A stretch of 5,710 nucleotides of DNA from Desulfobulbaceae bacterium (GTDB taxonomy: Bacteria; Desulfobacterota; Desulfobulbia; Desulfobulbales; Desulfobulbaceae). Made by a program: the position numbers and the translations under genes. This document shows positions 1-5,624 of this stretch, piece after piece. Where the stretch lies: NCBI GenBank assembly GCA_026990725.1, contig JALXCX010000254.1, positions 1 through 5,710 on the forward strand, given 5' to 3'. Within the stretch, counting starts at the first letter, position 1, and every line of letters begins with the position of its first letter. The notes below the pieces were generated by a model, which did not search any database, was not told the origin of the DNA, and worked only from the letters and a program-made list of their open reading frames with translations.

Positions 1-26
1 GACAGGGTATACTATAAACCTATATT
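1..26 (+). promoter_or_regulatory. candidate sigma70-like promoter for the cytochrome gene, cut by the window edge
   Basis: The window opens with GACA, which could be the end of a TTGACA -35 box whose first two bases are outside the window. TATATT at 21-26 follows after 16 bases and matches the -10 consensus at five of six positions. Transcription from it would start near 33 and leave a leader of about 70 nt before the ATG at 105. The TT of the -35 box cannot be seen and no other element supports the call, so it is tentative. Confidence 0.3.
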
Positions 27-68
27 CCGGCTTCTAGTTTTCTTTTTTCTTTTCTTCTTTCCCCGGAA
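25..68 (+). repeat. pyrimidine tract enclosed by an inverted repeat
   Basis: TTCCGG at 25-30 and CCGGAA at 63-68 are perfect inverted repeats. Between them are 32 bases that are almost all C and T (31-62, only one A and one G). In RNA this would be a 6-bp stem with a large unstructured pyrimidine loop, located in the leader of the cytochrome gene if the candidate promoter is real. It does not look like an intrinsic terminator, because the T-rich part is in the loop and not after the stem. A role in mRNA stability or protein binding is only possible, not shown. Confidence 0.35.
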
Positions 69-104
69 CCGACATGAAATGGAGCACCAGTTACTTAAGA
101 GACC

Positions 105-401
105 ATGAAAAAATATTTGTATTACAGTCTGCTGGCCCTGGCGCCTGTGCTGATCACAACCAACCCTGCAAACGCCACTGCAACATGTTCTGAACTCGTT
201 ACTCTTCATTGCCTGTCCTGCCATTCAGAAACAAGAATTTGCCAAAAAATTGACAAAAAAAGGGGAAAAAGAGCCTGGAAACGGACCATAAAAACTATGA
301 TCCGCCATGGAGCCAATATAGACAAATCAACCAGAAATGAGCTCATTGAGTGTCTGGGCAAGAAGACCGACTCTCTTCCTGAACTTTGTGGAAAAAAATA
401 A
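105..401 (+). CDS. small exported monohaem c-type cytochrome
   Basis: The 98-residue product starts with a signal peptide: MKK, a hydrophobic stretch to about residue 18, and a likely cleavage site after ANA (residue 24) or two residues later. The mature part has one CXXCH haem-attachment motif, C36-L-S-C39-H40. About 20 residues on comes a W...T-I..M...G-A pattern (W58, M65, G69-A70) seen in many small cytochromes c, so H40 and M65 are the likely axial ligands. The protein should sit in the periplasm and carry electrons; its partner cannot be told from the sequence. Four further cysteines (28, 46, 83, 95) and a very basic stretch around residues 50-60 are unusual. The start has only a weak AAGAGA close by, but the signal peptide begins exactly at this ATG. 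The carboxypeptidase gene follows after 147 bp on the same strand and shows no functional link. The cytochrome call is firm; the subfamily is not resolved. Confidence 0.85.
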   Translation: MKKYLYYSLLALAPVLITTNPANATATCSELVTLHCLSCHSETRICQKIDKKRGKRAWKRTIKTMIRHGANIDKSTRNELIECLGKKTDSLPELCGKK

Positions 402-548
402 CCGGGCCAACGCTCAGCCTTCTGCTTAAAGAACATTTTTTCAAAGCAACGTCTTTCGCTCGGTCGGACAGGGTATCAAAAATATTTTACGCCCCAGGGA
501 ACGGGCGATCAAATTCAAAATTTTTAACAACAAATAATAGAGTAGCTA

Positions 549-1643
549 ATGAAAAAGATTCTGCCTCTTACAATTGCAATTCTTTTATGTGCTCAGATTG
601 CCTGGGCCGGGCGCGCCCGGATAAACACTGTATCTGCTGAGCCTTACGCCTCGGCACTTGTCATCAATGCGGATACCGGCCAAACGCTGTTTGCCGATCA
701 GGCAGACAAAACTGTTTATCCGGCAAGTGTCCTCAAACTCATGGTACTTCTGACCATTCTGGACCTGAGCGATGTGGGCGTCGTACATCTGGATGATATG
801 GTTCAGATAACAGACGAAGCCTACAAGATGGGCGGGTCACAGGTGTATCTTGACCCGAGTGAACAGTTTACTGTTGATGACTTGCTCTATGCCCTGATGG
901 TTCAGTCGGCAAATGATGCCGCTGTTGCCCTGGCAACGCATGTTGCCGGCTCGAAAGAGGCCTTTGTTGACCTGATGAACCAGAAGGCCAGAGATCTGGG
1001 CATGAAACATACTCAGTTTTATTCAGTTCACGGTTTGCCGCCTGCAACCGGCCAGAGAGTCGATGTGACCACAGCACGTGATTTTGCCAAGCTCTGCAGA
1101 GAACTCGCCAAACGACCAAAAGTTTTTCAATATACCTCTGCCAGGGTAAAGAATTTCCGTGATGGAAAATTTATCATGCGCAACCATAATCACCTTCTGG
1201 GAAAACTCCCCGGCTGCGATGGTTTCAAAACCGGCTATTTTGAAGCGGCAGGATTCTCGATTGCGGCAACGGCCAAAAGAAAAGGGGTACGCCTGATTGC
1301 CCTTGTCATGGGGAGTAAAGATAGAAAAGTGCGTGACGCCAAGGCAATAGAGTTGCTCAACAAGGGTTTTATTCAAACACCCGTCAAAACGTCCCCTGAA
1401 AAAACAGTGCAGGTACCTGTTTCGCACGTAAAACCAGCAGAGATAACGCCCCAAAAAACAAGTACGGCAGCGGCTGCGCCTCCTGCACATGTTGAAAAGA
1501 ATAAACAACCTGTTCAAAAAGAAAAAAGCTGTCTGAAAAGCTTTCTGCTCGGCATTCTGACAGGACTTGCCTTTTTTGCTGCGGCTTCTCTTTTTGTCAT
1601 CAAAAAAAGAACGAAACGTAATACCAGGCGAACCCGTCTCTAA
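549..1643 (+). CDS. D-alanyl-D-alanine carboxypeptidase, peptidase family S11 (PBP5/6-like), membrane-anchored
   Basis: This low-molecular-weight penicillin-binding protein trims the terminal D-Ala from peptidoglycan pentapeptides in the periplasm. Residues 1-20 form a clear signal peptide with likely cleavage after AWA. All three active-site motifs are present: S60-V-L-K63 with the acylated serine, S120-A-N122, and K227-T-G229. HGLPP (161-165) followed by a D-x-T-T-A-R-D segment is also typical of the family. The catalytic domain ends near residue 275. The beta-rich PBP5 C-terminal domain and its amphipathic helix are absent. In their place are a Lys/Pro/Ala-rich linker (about 276-327), a transmembrane helix (331-351) and a basic tail, so the enzyme is probably fixed in the inner membrane by its C-terminus. 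C328 lies just before this helix. The Shine-Dalgarno sequence is weak (AGAG at 539-542), but the signal peptide fixes the start. Family assignment is very secure; dacA versus dacC or dacD is not, so no symbol is given. Confidence 0.95.
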   Translation: MKKILPLTIAILLCAQIAWAGRARINTVSAEPYASALVINADTGQTLFADQADKTVYPASVLKLMVLLTILDLSDVGVVHLDDMVQITDEAYKMGGSQVYLDPSEQFTVDDLLYALMVQSANDAAVALATHVAGSKEAFVDLMNQKARDLGMKHTQFYSVHGLPPATGQRVDVTTARDFAKLCRELAKRPKVFQYTSARVKNFRDGKFIMRNHNHLLGKLPGCDGFKTGYFEAAGFSIAATAKRKGVRLIALVMGSKDRKVRDAKAIELLNKGFIQTPVKTSPEKTVQVPVSHVKPAEITPQKTSTAAAAPPAHVEKNKQPVQKEKSCLKSFLLGILTGLAFFAAASLFVIKKRTKRNTRRTRL

Positions 1644-1683
1644 GACAAAAGAAGAAATTCTCCATCATTTCATCTTCTGTCTT
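1642..1683. repeat. imperfect inverted repeat after the carboxypeptidase gene
   Basis: Bases 1642-1657 and 1668-1683 pair at 14 of 16 positions, with mismatches at 1648/1677 and 1653/1672 and a 10-base loop. The left arm overlaps the last two bases of the carboxypeptidase stop codon. The stem is AT-rich and no T-run follows on either strand, so it is a poor intrinsic terminator. It could slow 3' exonuclease decay or weakly separate the carboxypeptidase transcript from rarD; both are inference. Confidence 0.4.
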
Positions 1684-1768
1684 CTCCACGGAAAATTGTT
1701 GCAGACCAACAGGCGTTATGTTCTGCCCTTCAACAGTGCTCCTGTAATTATTTAATCCGGCCAGAGCC

Positions 1769-2683
1769 ATGCAACAATCACTGCACACATCAAACAGCCG
1801 CATTGGCCTGGTTGCGACCCTCACAGCCTACAGTATGTGGGGTATTTTGCCCCTGTACTGGAAGGCGTTACAGGTTATCCCCTCCTGGGAAATAATCTGC
1901 CATAGAATGCTCTGGTCGCTGTTACTGACCTTTCTCCTGCTCCTTGCCGGGGGACGGATGAAACCGCTGTTAAGCACCCTCTGCAATCGCCGGATTCTAC
2001 TCACAACCCTTGCGACCTCCCTTTTGCTGGCCATCAACTGGCTGGTCTACATCTGGGCTGTGAATAATGGCAATATCGTTGAATCAAGCCTGGGCTATTT
2101 TATTAACCCCCTCATTGCTGTCTTACTGGGTGTTGTTTTTTTAAAGGAAAAACTCAGGGTCGGTCAATGGTGCGCATTGGCAGTCGCGTTCTGCGGTGTT
2201 CTTTACCTGACATTTTCCTATGGCAGATTCCCCTGGATAGGGCTCACTCTGGCTATAACCTTTGCCCTGTACAGCCTGCTGCGCAAAACAGCAGCTCTGG
2301 CCTCGCTGGAGGGTCTGTTCAGCGAATTTGCTCTATTGGCTCTTCCGGCAGCAACGTGTCTGGCCTGGCAGGCCGTTCACGGCCAGTCCGGTTTTCTTGC
2401 CCATGGCTATGGAACGACATTGCTGCTGATCGGCACAGGGGTTATCACCTCGGTCCCTTTGCTGCTTTTTGTTTACGGGGCAAAACGCATTTCCATGACC
2501 GCAATCGGGCTGCTCCAGTACCTGGCCCCTACCATCCAGTTTCTTATTGGCTGGTTAGTGTACAAAGAACCTTTTCCGCCTGCAAAACTAACAGGTTTTG
2601 CCCTTATCTGGTCCGCCCTGATTCTTTTCACTCTTGAAGGACTTGCCAGAAATATACGGAAAAAACATCAGAGTATGCACTAA
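1769..2683 (+). CDS. rarD: EamA-family permease, RarD type
   Basis: This 304-residue integral inner-membrane protein belongs to the drug/metabolite transporter superfamily and has the usual RarD length. About ten hydrophobic helices form two EamA repeats, roughly residues 12-150 and 155-290. RarD hallmarks are visible: the N-terminal MWGILPLYWKALQ stretch (23-35), SSLGYFINPL (106-115) at the end of the first repeat's core, and GLLQYLAPTIQFL (247-259) in the second. The substrate of RarD proteins is not established; an early link to chloramphenicol resistance in other bacteria gave the name and should not be read as a function here. An in-frame TAA 24 bp upstream and the immediate start of the family alignment support this ATG, although no good Shine-Dalgarno sequence precedes it. 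The gene lies 125 bp after the carboxypeptidase gene and ends 15 bp from the stop of the convergent thioredoxin gene, with no terminator visible in that gap. Confidence 0.94.
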   Translation: MQQSLHTSNSRIGLVATLTAYSMWGILPLYWKALQVIPSWEIICHRMLWSLLLTFLLLLAGGRMKPLLSTLCNRRILLTTLATSLLLAINWLVYIWAVNNGNIVESSLGYFINPLIAVLLGVVFLKEKLRVGQWCALAVAFCGVLYLTFSYGRFPWIGLTLAITFALYSLLRKTAALASLEGLFSEFALLALPAATCLAWQAVHGQSGFLAHGYGTTLLLIGTGVITSVPLLLFVYGAKRISMTAIGLLQYLAPTIQFLIGWLVYKEPFPPAKLTGFALIWSALILFTLEGLARNIRKKHQSMH

Positions 2684-2698
2684 CCAGTCAGCCAATTA

Positions 2699-3136
2699 TT
2701 ACAACAATCTGTTCAGCCATTGCTGTAGTTCCTGCATCGGGGCAGCGCCTACCATCTGGTCAACCGGCTCACCATTTTTAAAAACAATGAGCGTGGGGAC
2801 CCCCTTAATTCGAAACTGTGCCGCAGCCATCTGGTGCCGGCTGGTATCAAGTTTGCAGACAACAAGACGTCCGGCATATTGATCGGCAAGCTGCTCAATG
2901 ACCGGGGCTAAAGCCTTGCAGGGGCCGCAGGAAGGTGAATAAAAATCCACAAGTACAGGCAGGCCTGACCTGCTGATTCGTTCCTGAAAACTCTGATCAT
3001 TCAACTCAACAACTCCAGCACCGCCTTCTGCGTTCAGGTGTTTTCCACAACGTCCACATTTGGCTGCCAGATGGATTTTATCCTCAGGAATTCTATTTTT
3101 TGCCCCGCAACTGGAGCAGACTTTCAGGGTAGTCAT
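2699..3136 (-). CDS. trxC: thioredoxin 2-like protein with N-terminal zinc finger
   Basis: This is a 145-residue cytosolic dithiol oxidoreductase. The N-terminus carries two CXXC pairs, C7/C10 and C27/C30, as in the zinc-binding module of thioredoxin 2 (TrxC), followed by a full thioredoxin fold from about residue 40. The redox motif is C70-G-P-C73, the buried acidic residue is D64 in VDFYSP, and the cis-proline is P114 in GVPT. The residue before the active site is S69 where thioredoxins usually have Trp; C94 is an extra cysteine. The start at 3136 is chosen because a strong Shine-Dalgarno sequence, GGAGGAG, lies five bases upstream. A TTG start five codons earlier would place that site inside the gene. 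It is encoded downstream of the VWA gene on the same strand, across a 103-bp gap with its own candidate promoter. Expression is thus probably at least partly independent. In other bacteria TrxC is often tied to oxidative stress; no such regulator site can be recognised here. Confidence 0.94.
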   Translation of the reverse strand: MTTLKVCSSCGAKNRIPEDKIHLAAKCGRCGKHLNAEGGAGVVELNDQSFQERISRSGLPVLVDFYSPSCGPCKALAPVIEQLADQYAGRLVVCKLDTSRHQMAAAQFRIKGVPTLIVFKNGEPVDQMVGAAPMQELQQWLNRLL

Positions 3137-3159
3137 TATACTCCTCCGCAATTGAAATT

Positions 3160-3186
3160 TTTTGTTCTTTTGTTCTTTTGTTCTTT
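3160..3186. repeat. triplicated 8-bp tandem repeat in the thioredoxin leader
   Basis: TTGTTCTT occurs three times in perfect tandem from 3162 to 3185, and the flanking bases continue the period slightly. On the thioredoxin coding strand it reads as AAGAACAA repeats, ending about 10 bases before the Shine-Dalgarno sequence. If the promoter at 3197-3225 is used, the repeat lies at the start of the transcript. A change in copy number would alter leader length but not the reading frame, since it is non-coding. Confidence 0.75.
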
Positions 3187-3190
3187 CCCA

Positions 3191-3223
3191 GACAAAAGTG
3201 TTTGCACCCGCAAAGGTTTTGTC
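3191..3223. repeat. interrupted perfect-arm hairpin between the VWA and thioredoxin genes
   Basis: The outer arms GACAAAA (3191-3197) and TTTTGTC (3217-3223) are perfectly complementary, as are the inner arms TTTGC (3201-3205) and GCAAA (3210-3214). A 3/2 internal loop separates them and the terminal loop is four bases, giving twelve pairs in all. No T-run follows on either strand, so an intrinsic terminator is unlikely. It lies 17 bp past the VWA stop codon and covers the candidate thioredoxin promoter, so it could be an operator-like palindrome or an mRNA 3'-end stabiliser. Confidence 0.5.
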
Positions 3224-3225
3224 AA
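3197..3225 (-). promoter_or_regulatory. trxC: candidate sigma70-like promoter for the thioredoxin gene
   Basis: On the - strand a perfect TTGACA (3225 down to 3220) is followed after 17 bases by AACACT (3202 down to 3197). AACACT matches the -10 consensus at only three of six positions. Spacing and location upstream of the thioredoxin start are right. The box lies inside the hairpin at 3191-3223, which would make it open to a palindrome-binding regulator. Tentative because the -10 box is weak. Confidence 0.33.
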
Positions 3226-3239
3226 TATCCGGAAAAATA

Positions 3240-5531
3240 TTAACTGGTCAAAACCCGGTAAATTTCGGGCATACGGAGAGGCAGTTTCCGGACATCGTCA
3301 ATAAATATATAATTTACCTCGCCATACATATGCGCCATATATTCATGGGCGTGCTTATCTATGGTGATGCAGAAAGGGTGTAACCCGGCCATTTTCGCCT
3401 CAATGAGGGCATGCCTCGTGTCCTCTATGGCATACTCGCCCTTGTAATCATCATAGTCTTCCGGCTTGCCGTCAGACAGAGTAATTAACAGGCGAACCTT
3501 GGCGTCAACACCTTTTAGAATTGATGACACATGCCTGATGGCAGGTGCCATACGGGTATATTCACGCGGAGAGATTGATCCTATTTTCTCCCGAACCTCA
3601 TCGCTGTATGGCTGCTCAAAATTTTTTATCGGAAAAATTTCACAACGCAAACGACGCATTCCCGAAAATCCGTAAATTGCATATCTATCCCCCAGGCTTT
3701 CCATGGCTTCACAGATCAGGACCATGGATTCTTTAATAGCCTTGCCGACCCAGCCACGGGTAGAGTTTGACATATCAACCAAAAAAAGAGCGGCAATATC
3801 ACGTTCATCACGTTGCAAGCGAATAAACAACCTGTCTGACGGGGGCTGGCCGGCAACAGTATCGGAAAGAGATTCGACCAGTGCGTCCAGATCAATATCA
3901 TCGCCATCACGTTGTCTTCTCACGAAACGTTCTCTGCTGCGCAACATTTCAAATTGATAACGAAGTTTGATTATCTGGCCATGGTAGGCATCCAGTGTGC
4001 TGGCAATAAATGTTGAACGGATCACCGGAATATCTTTTTCTGTGACTATGCACCAGTTTCGGCGAAAACCGGCTCGACGGTAATCCCACTCATCATAGGT
4101 GACCGGTGCAGACAAGGATTCTCCTGTTTGGGGTACCAGTTGCGCCAGGCCCGCATTTCCCTGTCCTGCCCTGCCTGCTGCACTTGCGATGTAATGTTCT
4201 GGAATTCGCCCCAGATCATGCCTTATTTCACTTGCAAGATCAGCCAGCTCCTCGCCAAGCTCTATTTCCTCATTATTTATTGTTACAAAAACCACGTCAT
4301 CCTCTTCCGGCTCTTCCTGTTCGCCCTTCCCTGTTCCCTGCATAATAAGCGTCTGGGCTTGTTCAGGGGTATCGGGCGCAGAAGAAAGTATTTTCTCCGG
4401 TTTCTGTTCCGCTGAATCTGTTGAATCCTTATCCGCAGCAGGCAATGAGACCAGTAATGTTGCAAGACTTTCAATAAATAAATGTTTCTTTGCCTCCCTC
4501 TGCTTCAGGCACGCTTTTGCGACCCGCTCAAGCTGCATCTTCCCCTGAAACGGTAAAGGTTGATCATCATGTTGCCCGGCTCCGTTACTGACAACCTCGG
4601 CATACAACTCTTCTGCAATGCTCAAGCTCTGCTGTGCTCCAGCCCCTGGACGCAGAAGAGGCAATGCAGCCGCTGCAAAAAAATCTTGTTCATCAATTTC
4701 CCGACCCAGGATCAGTTGATGTATTGAAGTAAAAACGTTGTGCCCCGGATCGTTTCCTGAAACAATACCTGCAAAATGTTTAAACAATGGCCGGGAATCA
4801 CGCATTAACCCGGGAAGCTCTCTTTCAAGAACCCCCCTGACCCGAAGTGTTTCAAGACAATGGTAGATATCTGCCAGTAACTGCGGAACACTTATTTTGG
4901 CAAAATGCTCCTGCAGCCATAACCGTCCTTCAACTGTAGGATTTACTGTTTTTTCATCATCACTGAACAAAAAAGACCCTTGAGCCATAAAACCCCACTG
5001 AAAAGAAGCAATTAATTTGTAAAATAAAAAATTATCTGCTTCTTTGCTAAAAATAGCCATTTCCCTGGGCAAAAAAATTGTTGCTGTGTCTGTACCGGCT
5101 TTATCTGCCTGTTCCAGGCTGATATTTTGTTTAGCAAGTCCACGAACATAAGGCAAGAGCCTGCCCTCGACCTCAGAGAATCGCAGACCGCTTCCCCCCT
5201 GCAGACGGCAGACAAAATGTCCCTGCACATCATGCATGAACTTTTGTGCTGCCTTGAGTCCGCTCAGTTCATATTGATCCAAAGTCTCACTGACCCAATC
5301 AGGAAGCTGATCCGGGCCAATACATTGAAGCGCAGCCCCAACCTGGGTAAGAAAACTGAAACAAAGGGAGTTTGAAACCGGCCAGATGACAGCTATCTGC
5401 CCAAAAACAGCGTCCAGGTCAGCCTGAGTCATGCTCACAAGAGATTCCACCGATTCCTCAACATCCCACTCATTGGGCAGATCAGGATGGACAAGATCAA
5501 AAAAATGTTTTTTCAGCTCTTCAACATTCAT
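3240..5531 (-). CDS. CbbO/NorD-type protein with C-terminal von Willebrand factor A domain
   Basis: This 763-residue soluble protein has no signal peptide or membrane helix. The N-terminal ~360 residues are a helical region without motifs I recognise. A low-complexity acidic and polar linker spans about 361-415 (a Glu/Asp cluster at 405-412). A segment at 479-500 holds EWDYR, then RRNWC and a glutamate at 498, close to the pre-VWA signature of NorD and CbbO. The VWA domain runs from about 578 to the end and has an intact metal site: D586-x-S588-x-S590, T659 and D687 in LSDGKP, followed by the EDTRHAL motif of this family. In known systems such proteins work with a MoxR-class AAA+ ATPase to activate a client: NorD with NorQ for nitric oxide reductase, CbbO with CbbQ for Rubisco. 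The ATPase tail just upstream on the same strand, 93 bp away, supports the same arrangement. The length is nearer CbbO than NorD. No client gene is visible. An in-frame TAA two codons upstream fixes the start at this ATG or later. Confidence 0.92.
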   Translation of the reverse strand: MNVEELKKHFFDLVHPDLPNEWDVEESVESLVSMTQADLDAVFGQIAVIWPVSNSLCFSFLTQVGAALQCIGPDQLPDWVSETLDQYELSGLKAAQKFMHDVQGHFVCRLQGGSGLRFSEVEGRLLPYVRGLAKQNISLEQADKAGTDTATIFLPREMAIFSKEADNFLFYKLIASFQWGFMAQGSFLFSDDEKTVNPTVEGRLWLQEHFAKISVPQLLADIYHCLETLRVRGVLERELPGLMRDSRPLFKHFAGIVSGNDPGHNVFTSIHQLILGREIDEQDFFAAAALPLLRPGAGAQQSLSIAEELYAEVVSNGAGQHDDQPLPFQGKMQLERVAKACLKQREAKKHLFIESLATLLVSLPAADKDSTDSAEQKPEKILSSAPDTPEQAQTLIMQGTGKGEQEEPEEDDVVFVTINNEEIELGEELADLASEIRHDLGRIPEHYIASAAGRAGQGNAGLAQLVPQTGESLSAPVTYDEWDYRRAGFRRNWCIVTEKDIPVIRSTFIASTLDAYHGQIIKLRYQFEMLRSRERFVRRQRDGDDIDLDALVESLSDTVAGQPPSDRLFIRLQRDERDIAALFLVDMSNSTRGWVGKAIKESMVLICEAMESLGDRYAIYGFSGMRRLRCEIFPIKNFEQPYSDEVREKIGSISPREYTRMAPAIRHVSSILKGVDAKVRLLITLSDGKPEDYDDYKGEYAIEDTRHALIEAKMAGLHPFCITIDKHAHEYMAHMYGEVNYIFIDDVRKLPLRMPEIYRVLTS

Positions 5532-5556
5532 AAATTACCAATCAGCCTGATTCTCC
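5532..5556 (-). promoter_or_regulatory. possible hairpin-spaced ribosome-binding site of the VWA gene
   Basis: No Shine-Dalgarno sequence lies at normal distance from the VWA start. GGAG occurs 21 bases upstream (5556 down to 5553), directly followed by the palindrome AATCAGGCTGATT (5552 down to 5540) and then eight bases to the ATG. If the palindrome folds as a 5-bp stem with a 3-base loop, the effective spacing becomes eight bases, which is ideal. The palindrome and the spacing are seen; the ribosome-binding role is inference. Confidence 0.35.
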
Positions 5557-5624
5557 ATTAAACACTGAAAATTTACAGCTATGGCATACCAAATCAGGAG
5601 CCAGGGGCGGCGTGTGTATAACAA

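Noticed and set aside
423..448. TGCTT...AAGCA inverted repeat after the cytochrome gene as a terminator.
   Set aside because: The stem is bulged and AT-rich, and its T-run lies in the loop and right arm and not after the stem.
1..476. GACAGGGTAT occurs at 1-10 and again at 467-476, ahead of the cytochrome and carboxypeptidase genes, suggesting a shared operator.
   Set aside because: About fifteen chance pairs of identical 10-mers are expected in a window of this size, and the similarity stops right after the ten bases.
490..507. CGCCC/GGGCG hairpin in the gap before the carboxypeptidase gene as a terminator.
   Set aside because: The stem is only five pairs with an eight-base loop, and the bases right after it are not a T-run; the T stretch at 521-525 is 13 bases away.
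1023..1517. Open frame of 164 codons on the - strand inside the carboxypeptidase gene.
   Set aside because: It is fully antisense to a gene with all catalytic motifs, and its product is Cys- and Arg-rich with no recognisable domain.
1696..1722. TTGTTG/TATGTT as a promoter for rarD.
   Set aside because: Both boxes match at only four of six positions and the spacer is just 15 bases; such pairs are common by chance.
2167..2637. Open frame of 156 codons on the + strand in a second frame inside rarD.
   Set aside because: The product has no domain or membrane pattern of its own, while the overlapping rarD frame is a strong family match.
3137..3151. TTG at 3151 as the thioredoxin start, adding five residues.
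   Set aside because: This would put the strong GGAGGAG ribosome-binding site inside the gene, while the ATG at 3136 is at the correct distance from it.
5535..5558. Seven-codon frame (M-E-N-Q-A-D-W) ending two codons before the VWA start, as a leader peptide.
   Set aside because: It has no ribosome-binding site and no attenuation-type codon run; the overlap with a palindrome explains the sequence as well.
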